From the NCBI RefSeq assembly GCF_014647675.1, contig NZ_BMPQ01000007.1:330796-394795 (forward strand): a stretch of 64,000 bases of DNA. Direction: 5' to 3'. Numbering within the stretch: the stretch's first letter is position 1; every line of letters starts with the position of its first letter. Under the pieces are notes generated by a model. It saw nothing but the letters and a program-made list of their open reading frames with translations, did not search any database and had not been told where the DNA came from. This document shows positions 36,068-43,876 of the stretch, in pieces. The position numbers and the translations under genes are program-made. The stretch comes from Streptomyces flaveus (GTDB lineage Bacteria > Actinomycetota > Actinomycetes > Streptomycetales > Streptomycetaceae).

Positions 36068-36904
36068 TCAGCGGCGGGCCAGGAGTCCGTACAGGAGCGG
36101 GATACGCGGGGAGCTGTCCGGCAGGCGCCACCAGCCGGAGGGGGTGCGGTTCATCTCGGGCCAGCGGGGCCAGGGTAGTTCGTCGCTCTCCCGCAGCCGC
36201 TCGATCCGCAGACCGGCTCCGACCAGGGCGCCCACGACCTCGCCGAGGCCGTGCATCCACTCGTAGCTGTCGGTCGCGCCCTGAACGGGCGGGCCGTCCG
36301 TGTACGTGTACCTGCCGCTGCGGTGGACGGCCGTCCCGCGCCCCAAGTAGTCGTGCCGCAGCAGGAGTTCGGAACCCTCGCCCTCGGCGGGCTTGGGGCC
36401 CAGGGAGTTGAGGAGGGGATGGAACTCGGCGATGTACAACCGGCCTCCCGGACGCAGGAGTTGGGCGACCGTCGCCGCCCAGCGGTCCAGGTCGGGCAGA
36501 TAGCACAGAGCGCCCTTGCCGGTGTAGACGACGTCGAACCGCCGCCCGCCGAGGGCCTCGACGGCGTCGTACACATTGGCCCGTACGTACTCGACGTCGG
36601 CGCCCGCCCGCCCGGCGATGTCGGCCGCGGCCTTGACCGACGCCTCCGAGATGTCGAGGCCCACCGCCCGGGCACCGCGCCCGGCGAAGGCGATCGTCTC
36701 GGTGCCGAGGTGGCACTGGAGGTGCAGCACGTCGCGGCCGGCGAGTTCGCCGAGGTCCTCCCACTCCCAGGCGGCGAACCAGCGCTCCGGGTCGAGGGAG
36801 GTGCCGAGGCCGTAGAACCGGCTGGCGAGGTGGACGGGGGTACGGGCGTCCCAGTTGGCCTGGTTGGCGCGCATCATCCGCTCGTGCTCGTCGGGCATGG
36901 TCAT
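36068..36904 (-). CDS. SAM-dependent methyltransferase
   Basis: The 278-residue class I methyltransferase has motif I as DVLHLQCHLGTETIAFAGRGARAVGLDIS (about residues 54-82), then VEYVRANVYDAVEALGGRRFDVVYTGKGAL and the post-motif LLRPGGRLYIAEFHP. This group, with QCHLG in place of the usual GxGxG, is common in actinomycetes; the substrate is unknown. I chose the ATG at 36904; the extra 25 residues of the longer frame would enter the promoter region of the divergent YCII gene. A second in-frame ATG lies two codons later. Confidence 0.85.
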   Translation of the reverse strand: MTMPDEHERMMRANQANWDARTPVHLASRFYGLGTSLDPERWFAAWEWEDLGELAGRDVLHLQCHLGTETIAFAGRGARAVGLDISEASVKAAADIAGRAGADVEYVRANVYDAVEALGGRRFDVVYTGKGALCYLPDLDRWAATVAQLLRPGGRLYIAEFHPLLNSLGPKPAEGEGSELLLRHDYLGRGTAVHRSGRYTYTDGPPVQGATDSYEWMHGLGEVVGALVGAGLRIERLRESDELPWPRWPEMNRTPSGWWRLPDSSPRIPLLYGLLARR

Positions 36905-36990
36905 ATCCAACCGTGGACGGGCGCCGGGTGGGAAGGACTCCCGGATGCTCCCGAATGTGGCTGCCGTCCGGCAGGACAATCATGGGGAGG

Positions 36991-37026
36991 TGTCGATTCG
37001 GCGCGGGCCCGTTCGTCGGTGGGGTG
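36991..37026 (+). promoter_or_regulatory. ECF42-type promoter, copy 1
   Basis: TGTCGA (36991-36996), a 17-bp spacer, then CGTCGGTGGGGTG (37014-37026). TGTCGA in the -35 and CGTC in the -10 position match the promoter motif reported for ECF42 sigma factors of Streptomyces. It lies 30 bp before the YCII-SnoaL gene, first gene of the module that encodes the sigma factor, and so implies autoregulation. An almost identical copy occurs at 39358. Confidence 0.75.
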
Positions 37027-37055
37027 TCAGGACCTCATGAGTACCAGGAGGAACC

Positions 37056-37790
37056 ATGAAGTACATGCTGCTGGTCTGCGGTGACGACACCGCCGACACC
37101 TCGGGCATGGCGTCCGTCGAGCCCTGGGTGGAGGAGCTCGGCGACCGCGGTGTACGGCTGCACGGCCACCGGCTGCGGCTGCCCGCCGAGGCGGTCACCG
37201 TTCGGGTGCGCGGCGGTGAAGTGCTGCGCACGGACGGGCCGTTCGCGGAGACGAAGGAGTACGTCGCCGGGTACGACATCCTCGAGTGCGACACCATGGA
37301 GGAGGCCATCGAGGCGGCCGCGAAGCATCCCGTGGCGACCATCGGGGCCATGGAGGTGCGCCCGTTCTGGGAGGACGAGGACGCCGAAGGAGAGATCCGC
37401 CGCCTCGACGACGAGATGACGCGGGCCACGCGCGAGCGGGACATCGATCGGATGGTGGCCTTGTACGCGCCCGATGTCGAGGTCTTCCACCCCATGACCG
37501 GCCTGGAGCAGCGCGGGATCGACGCCTTCCGCAAGGCCCAGGAGTGGTGGTTCTCCACCGTGACCGGACCCGTGAGCCGTGATGTGCTCGACTTCCGTGT
37601 CCGGGTGGACGAGAGCGTCGCGTTCAGCCACGCGCTCGTCCGGATGCGCGCCACGCTGACCACCGGGAAGCCGCTGGACAGCACGGTACGGGTGACCACC
37701 GGCTACCGCGCCGCGGGCGACCGCTGGCAGATCGTCCACCAACATCTGTCCGTCCCGTTCGACGCAGGAGTAGAGGAGACCCGGTCATGA
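37056..37790 (+). CDS. YCII (DGPF) domain fused to a SnoaL-like domain
   Basis: The 244-residue protein has an N-terminal DGPF/YCII domain (residues 1-~105; RTDGPFAETKEYVAGYDILECDTMEEAIE) fused to an NTF2/SnoaL-like domain (~115-240; MTRATRERDIDRMVALYAPDVEVFHPMTGLEQRGIDAFRKA). DGPF proteins are routinely encoded with ECF42 sigma factors, but their biochemical role is unknown. A strong ribosome site (AGGAGG) precedes the ATG. It overlaps the next DGPF gene as ATGA. The added SnoaL domain suggests small-molecule binding. Confidence 0.85.
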   Translation: MKYMLLVCGDDTADTSGMASVEPWVEELGDRGVRLHGHRLRLPAEAVTVRVRGGEVLRTDGPFAETKEYVAGYDILECDTMEEAIEAAAKHPVATIGAMEVRPFWEDEDAEGEIRRLDDEMTRATRERDIDRMVALYAPDVEVFHPMTGLEQRGIDAFRKAQEWWFSTVTGPVSRDVLDFRVRVDESVAFSHALVRMRATLTTGKPLDSTVRVTTGYRAAGDRWQIVHQHLSVPFDAGVEETRS

Positions 37791-38128
37791 AGTACGTGAT
37801 GTTCATCTGCACCCCGGTCGGCGGCGCGGAGCTCAGCCCGGAAGAGATCGCCGAGCACCCGGACTTCACCTCGTACATCGACGAGGTGCGCTCCAGCGGT
37901 GTGGTGAAGGGCGGCGCGCGGCTGCGGCCGTCCACCGACGCCACCACCGTGCGCGTCCAGGGCGACGAAGTGCTGCTCAGCGACGGGCCGTTCGTGGAGT
38001 CCAAGGAGTATGTCGCGGGCTTCGACATCATCGAGGTCGCCGACCTCGACGAGGCCATAGCCCTCGCCTCCAAGCATCCCGCCGCACTCGGCGGCGGCTC
38101 CGTCGAGGTGCGGCCGGTCTGGGAGTGA
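37787..38128 (+). CDS. YCII/DGPF-domain protein
   Basis: The 113-residue single DGPF domain (MKYVMFICTPVGGAELSPEEIAEHP, then LLSDGPFVESKEYVAGFDIIEVADLDEAIALASKHP) is a close relative of the N-terminal half of the upstream fusion protein. It is coupled to both neighbours: ATGA with the fusion gene and GTGA with the sigma-factor gene. Such proteins are presumed to act with the ECF42 sigma factor, though no mechanism is established. Confidence 0.9.
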   Translation: MKYVMFICTPVGGAELSPEEIAEHPDFTSYIDEVRSSGVVKGGARLRPSTDATTVRVQGDEVLLSDGPFVESKEYVAGFDIIEVADLDEAIALASKHPAALGGGSVEVRPVWE

Positions 38129-39372
38129 ACGATGTCGAGGAGGCGGTGGCCGCCGCCTTCCGTGAGGAATGGGGCCAGGTCGTCGCCACCCTGATCAGGG
38201 TGACCGGCGACTGGGACCTCGCCGAGGAATGCGCGCAGGACGCCTTCGCGCAGGCCCTGGACCGGTGGCGGCGCGACGGAGTCCCGCGCCGCCCCGGCGC
38301 CTGGCTGACCACGACCGCGCGCAACCGCGCCCTGGACGTGCTGCGCCGGGAGGCGGTGGGGGCGGCGAAGCTGCGGGAGGTGGCGGTGCTGGCGCGGGAC
38401 GACGGGCCGTACGACCCGGACGACGAGGACGACAGCGGGGTGACGGACGACCGGCTGCGGCTGATCTTCACCTGCTGCCATCCGGCGCTGCCCATGGAGG
38501 CGCGGGTCGCCCTGACCCTGCGTACCCTCGCGGGGCTGACCACGCCCGAGATCGCCCGGGCCTTCCTCGTGCCCGAGGCGACCATGGCGCAACGCGTGGT
38601 GCGGGCCAAGCGGAAGATCCGCAACGCCGGAATCCCGTACCGCGTACCACCCGCGCATCTGCTGCCCGAGCGCACCACGGGTGTACTCGGCGTCGTGTAC
38701 CTGCTGTTCAACGAGGGGTACGCCGCCACGTCCGGCGCCGATCTGGTGCGTACGAACCTGTGCGCGGAGGCCATCCGACTCGCCCGCGTGCTGGCCCGGC
38801 TCATGCCCGACGAGCCCGAGGCGCTCGGCCTGCTGGCGCTTCTGCTCCTGCACGATGCCCGGCGCGGCACACGCGTGGACGCGGCGGGCGAACTGGTGAC
38901 GCTGGAGGACCAGGACCGTACGGCATGGGACCGCGCCGCGATCGACGAGGGCGCCGCCCTGCTGGAGACCGCCCTGCGCCGCGGCCGGCCGGGCCCGTAC
39001 CAGATCCAGGCCGCCATCGCCGCCTGCCACACCACCGCCGCCACTTCCGAGGAGACCGACTGGGCCGATATCGCCGCGCTGTACGGGGAGTTGAGGCGCT
39101 TCGTGCCCTCCGCGGTGGTGGAGCTGAACCGTGCGGTGGCGGTAGGCATGGCCGAGGGACCGGAGACGGGGCTGGCCCTGCTGGCCGAACTGGAGAAGGC
39201 GGGCGACCTGGCCGAGTACCACCTGCTGCCCGCCACCCGCGCGGATCTCCTGCGGCGCATGGGGCGGACGGCGGAGGCGGCCGAGGCGTACGCGCGTGCG
39301 CTGGAGCTGGTGGAGAACGACGCCGAGCGGCGATTTCTCGAGAAGCGGCTCGCGGAGTGTCGATCGGTGTAG
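38125..39372 (+). CDS. ECF sigma factor of the ECF42 group with C-terminal extension
   Basis: The 415-residue sigma factor starts with region 2 (EEAVAAAFREEWGQVVATLIRVTGDWDLAEECAQDAFAQALDRWRRDGVPRRPGAWLTTTARNRALDVLRRE, about residues 4-75) and region 4 (LTLRTLAGLTTPEIARAFLVPEATMAQRVVRAKRKIR, about 130-166). A ~220-residue helical, TPR-like extension follows, a defining feature of the ECF42 group. No anti-sigma gene is present. It starts at GTG 38125, overlapping the DGPF stop. The extension and the DGPF partners are thought to govern its activity. Confidence 0.92.
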   Translation: MNDVEEAVAAAFREEWGQVVATLIRVTGDWDLAEECAQDAFAQALDRWRRDGVPRRPGAWLTTTARNRALDVLRREAVGAAKLREVAVLARDDGPYDPDDEDDSGVTDDRLRLIFTCCHPALPMEARVALTLRTLAGLTTPEIARAFLVPEATMAQRVVRAKRKIRNAGIPYRVPPAHLLPERTTGVLGVVYLLFNEGYAATSGADLVRTNLCAEAIRLARVLARLMPDEPEALGLLALLLLHDARRGTRVDAAGELVTLEDQDRTAWDRAAIDEGAALLETALRRGRPGPYQIQAAIAACHTTAATSEETDWADIAALYGELRRFVPSAVVELNRAVAVGMAEGPETGLALLAELEKAGDLAEYHLLPATRADLLRRMGRTAEAAEAYARALELVENDAERRFLEKRLAECRSV

Positions 39373-39393
39373 GGGGTGTTCGTCGGTGGGGTG
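39358..39393 (+). promoter_or_regulatory. ECF42-type promoter, copy 2
   Basis: TGTCGA (39358-39363), a 17-bp spacer, and CGTCGGTGGGGTG (39381-39393). The last 16 bases, GTTCGTCGGTGGGGTG, are identical to copy 1 at 36991. It begins inside the sigma-factor gene and points downstream to a small ORF with a good ribosome site and to the methyltransferase gene. Confidence 0.7.
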
Positions 39394-39422
39394 AAAGCAC
39401 CTACACGACACTGGAGGATCCC

Positions 39423-39569
39423 ATGACCGCCACCGTTCCCACCCGCCGTACCAAGAAGATTCGCTCGCTCCTCCGCCTGCGCCGCCACCCCCTGCCACCC
39501 TGTGCACCCGGCGACCGAGGGCCGGGCGGGCCCGACATCTGGCTCGCGGGCCTCCGCCTGGGGAGCTGA
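39423..39569 (+). CDS. Small basic ORF downstream of the second ECF42 promoter
   Basis: The 48-residue ORF begins MTATVPTRRTKKIRSLLRLR and has GGAGG five bases before its ATG. It is Arg-rich at the N-terminus and Gly/Pro-rich later, with no known domain. It lies 30 bp after the second ECF42-type promoter, the same distance as for the first gene of the module. It may be a real target peptide, or the start of a DGPF gene lost by deletion. The coding evidence beyond promoter and ribosome site is weak. Confidence 0.4.
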   Translation: MTATVPTRRTKKIRSLLRLRRHPLPPCAPGDRGPGGPDIWLAGLRLGS

Positions 39570-39657
39570 GGGCGCCAGCCGAACGCGCACCTGGTCGCGT
39601 TGGGGCGAAGCTCCCCTTCCGAACCACAGCGCGCTCGCCCTGGCTAAGCTGACCTCG

Positions 39658-40383
39658 ATGTTCACCCCGCAGGGCCCCACGTTCCGCGAGCTCGCCGTTC
39701 AGGCGCTGTCGTCCGTCGAGCACGGATACGACCTGCTCGCGCCGAAATTCGACCACACACCGTTCCGTACGCCGGACCCCGTACTGCGCTCCGTCGCGCG
39801 GGAACTGGAGCGGATCGGACCGTTCGACAGCGGGCTCGATCTGTGCTGCGGCACCGGCGCGGGCATCGACGTGCTGCGCACGGTGTGCCGGGAGCGGATC
39901 ACCGGCGTCGACATCAGCGCGGGCATGCTCGCCGTGGCCCGCGAGCGGACGCGTGCCGCCGGGCCGCCGGCCGCATGGGTACGCGGCGACGCCCGCGCTC
40001 TGCCGTTCGGTCCGGCCTTCGACCTGGTGGTCAGCTTCGGGGCGTTCGGCCACTTCCTGCCGCGCGAACTGCCCGGCCTGTTCGCCCAGGTGCACTCGGT
40101 GCTGCGGCCCGGCGGACGGTTCGCCTTCCCCGTCGTGGCCCCGCCCCGCCCCGGCTCTCCCGGCTACTGGGCCCTGCTCGCCTTCGACACGGCGATGCGG
40201 GTACGCAACGCGGTGTGGCGGCCCCCGTTCGTCATGTACTACCGCGCCTTCCGCCTCAGCGACGTACGCCGCGAACTGATCCGCGCCGGCTTCGTCGTGG
40301 ACCTGCACACACTCCCCGAGTTCGGCAGCAGAGACGACGGCAGCCCGCGCTGCCGGATGGTGGTGGCGACGCACCAGGGGTAG
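39658..40383 (+). CDS. SAM-dependent methyltransferase
   Basis: The 241-residue class I methyltransferase has FDSGLDLCCGTGAGIDVL (motif I, about residues 60-77), ITGVDISAGMLAVARER, WVRGDARALPFGPAFDLVVSFGAFGHF and LRPGGRFAFPVVAP. The short N-terminal helix VEHGYDLLAPKFDHTPFRTPD is typical of its actinomycete relatives. The substrate is unknown. I chose the ATG at 39658; the longer frame from 39502 overlaps the small ORF and is not family-like. It may be read from the second ECF42 promoter. Confidence 0.86.
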   Translation: MFTPQGPTFRELAVQALSSVEHGYDLLAPKFDHTPFRTPDPVLRSVARELERIGPFDSGLDLCCGTGAGIDVLRTVCRERITGVDISAGMLAVARERTRAAGPPAAWVRGDARALPFGPAFDLVVSFGAFGHFLPRELPGLFAQVHSVLRPGGRFAFPVVAPPRPGSPGYWALLAFDTAMRVRNAVWRPPFVMYYRAFRLSDVRRELIRAGFVVDLHTLPEFGSRDDGSPRCRMVVATHQG

Positions 40384-40426
40384 CCGAAGCCTGGAGGATC
40401 AGTGCTTCCCATTGAGGGCGACTGAG

Positions 40427-41155
40427 GTGACAGAGCAGCTTTCGCAGCGCAGGCAAGGCGGCCGGACGTCCACCGCGACAGCGCTCGTGGGCGCCGTCAC
40501 GCTGCTGGTGCTCACGAACCTGGTCAACAACCGGTGGGCGCCGTCCTGGGTCGTGCTCAGCTCCGCGATCGCCTCCGCCGCGCTGATCGCGATCATGTTC
40601 CGGGCCGGTGGCGGCTGGGCCGACCTCGGACTCTCCCGGGAGACGCTGGGCCGCGGACTGCGCTGGGCGCTCGCCCTGGCCGGGATCGTCGCGGCGGTGT
40701 ACCTGTGTGCGGCGGCGCTGCCCGTAACCCGCGGGCTGTTCGAGGACGAGAGGGCGAGCGGGCTGAGCGGCGCGGAGGTCGTCGGCCGGGTGCTGATCAA
40801 GGTGCCGATCGGCACGGTGCTGCTGGAAGAGGTCGCCTTCCGCGGGGTGCTCTACGGACTGGTGCTGCGCGCTCGCGGCGCCGTCGCGGCCACCGTGTTC
40901 TCCTCCGTGCTGTTCGGTCTCTGGCACATCCTCCCGTCGCTCCACCTCACCGGCTCCAACCAGGCCGTGGGCTCGTTCTTCGGGCAATCGCCTCTCGGTA
41001 CCGTCCTGGCCACCCTCGGCGCCGTGCTCCTCACCGCCGCGGCAGGCTGCCTCTTCTGCTACCTGCGACACCGCACCGGCAGCCTGCTCGCCCCCATGGG
41101 ACTCCACTGGGCGACCAACGCGCTCGGCTACGTGTTCAGCTCTGTACTGGCCTGA
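40427..41155 (+). CDS. CPBP-family intramembrane metalloprotease
   Basis: The 242-residue polytopic protein carries the CAAX-protease/bacteriocin-processing (PF02517) motifs: EEVAFRG (Glu-Glu and Arg of motif 1), FGLWHI (motif 2 His) and HWATN (motif 3 His/Asn), all expected at the membrane active site. Its role could be protein maturation or membrane proteolysis; no substrate is nearby. I chose the GTG at 40427, with GAGGG eight bases upstream, over the TTG at 40412. A strong hairpin terminator follows. Confidence 0.88.
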   Translation: MTEQLSQRRQGGRTSTATALVGAVTLLVLTNLVNNRWAPSWVVLSSAIASAALIAIMFRAGGGWADLGLSRETLGRGLRWALALAGIVAAVYLCAAALPVTRGLFEDERASGLSGAEVVGRVLIKVPIGTVLLEEVAFRGVLYGLVLRARGAVAATVFSSVLFGLWHILPSLHLTGSNQAVGSFFGQSPLGTVLATLGAVLLTAAAGCLFCYLRHRTGSLLAPMGLHWATNALGYVFSSVLA

Positions 41156-41161
41156 ACCGGC

Positions 41162-41191
41162 CGGGTCCTCGCTTCCCTCGGCGAGGACCCG
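41162..41191. terminator. Bidirectional terminator between the CPBP and esterase genes
   Basis: CGGGTCCTCGC (41162-41172) and its exact complement (41181-41191) form an 11-bp stem with an 8-base loop between convergent genes. Confidence 0.75.
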
Positions 41192-41222
41192 TAACTCTGC
41201 GACCGCGACGGTTCCGCTCCTT

Positions 41223-42188
41223 CTACAGGCGCTTCGGCAGCCACGCCAGCTGGGCCGCCTCCTGGTAAGGGCCACCGCCCTCATGATCGTTGAAGTCGTA
41301 CACCTCGATCGTCTTGTCCTCGTGCGGCCAGGCGTTGAAGGCGGCGAACACCGTCGACGGCGGGCAGGTCTGGTCCTCCAGGGCCGCGGAGAACAGGGCG
41401 GGCGCCCGGCCGCGCGCCGCGAAGTGCACGCCGTCGAAGTAGGACAGCGTGCGCCGCACCTGCTCGGTGCGGCCGCGGTGCGTCTTGAGGTAGTTGCCGA
41501 TCTCCCGGTACGGATCGCGGTCCGTCAGCGTCGTCGCGCGCGGGAAGTCGCACAGGAACGGCACGTCCGGGGCGATCGCCGCCAGGTCCGGTACGAGACC
41601 GCCGACCGCGATCGTGATGCCGCCGCCCTGGCTGGAACCGACCGCCGCGGTGTGCGAGGCGTCGATCAGCGGATGCGAGCGGGCCGCCTCCACGGCCCGT
41701 ACCGCATCGGTGAACAGCCGCCGGTAGTAGTAGCTTTCGGGATCCTCGACCCCTCGGGTCATGAAACCGGGATACGCGGGCGCGCTGCCCACCGGGTCCG
41801 GTGTGTCACCGCCTCCCCAGGCACTGCCCTGGCCGCGGGTGTCCATCACGAAGTGCGCGAAGCCCGCCGAGGCCCACAGCAGATGCGTGTGCGGAAGGCC
41901 GCGCCCGCCGCCGTACCCGACGAACTGGACGACCGCAGGGCGAGGCGTGTCCGCCCAGGCGGGCAGCGTCAGCCAGCCCTTCACGGGGTGACCGCCGAAC
42001 CCGGCGAACGTGACGTCGTACACCTTCACGGTCTTGAGATGCGTCTCGACCGGCTCGAAGGAGGCGTCCAGGTCGTGCTCGCGCGCCTCCTGAAGCGTCT
42101 TGGCCCAGAAGGCGTCGAAGTCCTCGGGCTCGACGGACGCGCTGCGGTAGTTCCGGAGCTGGTCGAGGGGCAGGTCGAACAAGGCCAT
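41223..42188 (-). CDS. Acetylxylan esterase / cephalosporin-C deacetylase family (CE7)
   Basis: The 321-residue alpha/beta-hydrolase of CE7 type begins MALFDLPLDQLRNYRSASVEPEDFDAFWAKTL. The family RGQ motif is in MDTRGQGSAWGGGDTPDP; the nucleophile Ser is in VGSSQGGGITIAV, the acid Asp in SAALEDQTCPPST and the His in YDFNDHEGGGPYQ. It removes acetyl groups from xylo-oligosaccharides or related small esters; without a signal peptide, it is cytoplasmic. No xylan genes lie nearby. Confidence 0.93.
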   Translation of the reverse strand: MALFDLPLDQLRNYRSASVEPEDFDAFWAKTLQEAREHDLDASFEPVETHLKTVKVYDVTFAGFGGHPVKGWLTLPAWADTPRPAVVQFVGYGGGRGLPHTHLLWASAGFAHFVMDTRGQGSAWGGGDTPDPVGSAPAYPGFMTRGVEDPESYYYRRLFTDAVRAVEAARSHPLIDASHTAAVGSSQGGGITIAVGGLVPDLAAIAPDVPFLCDFPRATTLTDRDPYREIGNYLKTHRGRTEQVRRTLSYFDGVHFAARGRAPALFSAALEDQTCPPSTVFAAFNAWPHEDKTIEVYDFNDHEGGGPYQEAAQLAWLPKRL

Positions 42189-42292
42189 GGATGACCGCCT
42201 TTACGGGATCACGGGTCAGGGTGCGGATGATCACACCGTACGGGCGCCGTCGGCGGGCCGCCAGGCCCTTTTCACGCACCGGCCGGGCCCGG

Positions 42293-42883
42293 TCATGCCC
42301 AGCGTCGGCTCCACTCAGGACCCGTACGGGCCCACTCGCGTTCCCACTCGGTCATGCGGCGGTGGAGGGCGACCCGGCGTACGACGAAGTGCCCCACCAG
42401 GACAGCGGCCGCGGTGCCGCCCGTGGCGCAGCCTCCCACCGCGAGCGCCTGCTGCCAGATCGCCGTGCTGTCCGCCGGGGCGGCGACGACCCGGCCCGTG
42501 TCGTCCAGCCACACATGGGTGCGGTCGCCGGGGCGGGTGCCTGCCGGGACGCGGGCCTCACCCGTGCGTTCTCGCTCGCCGGGCTCGGTCCAGCGCACGG
42601 CGACCCAGTAGGTGGGCTGCTTGCCGCCCGTGGCGGTGGGTGTCTCGGCGGGCGCCTGCTCGGTGACCTCCGCGCGCACCCGATGGCGTTCGGCCCGCTG
42701 TTCCGCGGCCGTGTCCCGCGCCGTGTCGTATGCCTGCCAGCCCGTGACGAGCCCGGCCAGCGGGGCGCCGAGGCACAGCAGGACGGCGACGACCAGGGCC
42801 GTCCACGCCTCCACCACGTCACAGTGCCTGCGCAGCGGATTGGGCCGCCAACGCCAGCCGCGCACCCGCGTGCCCATGTCCAC
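42293..42883 (-). CDS. Rv1733c-like membrane protein
   Basis: The 196-residue protein has two TM segments (about 25-48 and 145-170) around an extracytoplasmic domain with TYWVAVRWTEPGERERTGEARVPAGTRPGDRTHVWLDDTGRVVAAP, the pattern of the Rv1733c family, known from the mycobacterial DosR dormancy regulon. The Arg/Trp-rich N-terminus (GTRVRGWRWRPNPLRRHCDVVEAWTALVVA) is also typical. Function unknown. The start may be ATG 42883 or ATG 42877. Confidence 0.85.
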   Translation of the reverse strand: MDMGTRVRGWRWRPNPLRRHCDVVEAWTALVVAVLLCLGAPLAGLVTGWQAYDTARDTAAEQRAERHRVRAEVTEQAPAETPTATGGKQPTYWVAVRWTEPGERERTGEARVPAGTRPGDRTHVWLDDTGRVVAAPADSTAIWQQALAVGGCATGGTAAAVLVGHFVVRRVALHRRMTEWEREWARTGPEWSRRWA

Positions 42884-43087
42884 GCCTCCTCATCGCTCGC
42901 GTCCGGCGGTCACCGTCCGGTCCCGGAGCGGCTGGTCACCGTCGTACGCCGCCCGAGTTCCCCGTCGGCGCCGGATGGACCCCGTGAGGGGCCATCTCGT
43001 GGCGGTGATCTCGTGGCGGTGAGTGCCCACACCGCCGGATCCGCCCGCGCGCGACTGAGGCACCGCAGAGCGGAGTGAGGAGAAGCG

Positions 43088-43876
43088 TCAGCCGAAGCGC
43101 TCGATCCGGATGCGGTCCACCGGCTGTCCCGCGTCGACGAGGAGCCGCGAGGCATGCTCGGCGAACCCGTTGGACCCGCACACGTAGGCCTCCCACCCGC
43201 CGTCCGGGCGGTCGGCCAGGAGTTCCGCCACCTGCGCGGCCGACAGCCGCCCCACGGGCACGCCGGGCGGCGCGTTGCGCGTGAACACGGGTGTCGTCTC
43301 GGCGCCGTACTCCGACGCGTAGATCAAGTCCTCGGGCCCGCGCGCCGAGACGAGCAGGCGCAGCGGTACGGACAGTCCGCGCGCCCGGTGGTGGCGGACC
43401 ATCGACATCAGCGGTACGACACCGGAGCCCGCGCCGACGAGCAGGGCGGGCCGGTCGCCGGTCCAGGCGAAGAAACCGCTGTTCGGGCCGCGGACTTCGA
43501 CCTGGTCGCCCGGCTCGGCGACCGTGTGGAACCAGCCCGACACCTCGCCGCCCTCGACATGGTCCAGCGTGAGCTCGATGTGCCCCGAGTCGTCGGGCGG
43601 CGACGCGATCGAATAGTGCCGCTGGGCGGTGTAGCCGTCCTCCGCGGTGAGCCGCAGCATCACGTGCTGGCCGGGCACATGGCCCCGCCAGCCGGGCACG
43701 GCGAACCGGAAGGTCGCCGCGCGCGGAGTCTCGCGGCGGATCCCGGTGAGCGTGGCGCGCTGCCAGGTCGTCGCCGTGTCGTTGTTCACGGCGATCCGGC
43801 CGGGCACGGCGAACCGGGTCTGGGGCGTGAACGTCCCGGTCGCATGAAGGTCTTCGGTCGTCGGAGTCTCAGTCAC
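43088..43876 (-). CDS. FAD/NAD-binding oxidoreductase (ferredoxin-NADP reductase fold)
   Basis: The 262-residue flavin reductase has a beta-barrel FAD domain (HVMLRLTAEDGYTAQRHYSIASPP, with the RxYS FAD motif) and a NAD domain (ALLVGAGSGVVPLMSMVRHH, and the C-terminal YVCGSNGFAEHASRLLVDAG). It has no ferredoxin or heme domain of its own. It starts at GTG 43876, overlapping the sulfite-oxidase-like gene by 8 bases, and so is probably the electron donor or acceptor of that molybdoenzyme (inference). Confidence 0.9.
   Translation of the reverse strand: MTETPTTEDLHATGTFTPQTRFAVPGRIAVNNDTATTWQRATLTGIRRETPRAATFRFAVPGWRGHVPGQHVMLRLTAEDGYTAQRHYSIASPPDDSGHIELTLDHVEGGEVSGWFHTVAEPGDQVEVRGPNSGFFAWTGDRPALLVGAGSGVVPLMSMVRHHRARGLSVPLRLLVSARGPEDLIYASEYGAETTPVFTRNAPPGVPVGRLSAAQVAELLADRPDGGWEAYVCGSNGFAEHASRLLVDAGQPVDRIRIERFG

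Noticed and set aside
37624..40374. A 916-codon minus-strand frame opposite the DGPF, sigma-factor and methyltransferase genes
   Set aside because: Composition is typical of an antisense shadow, and it covers several well-supported plus-strand genes.
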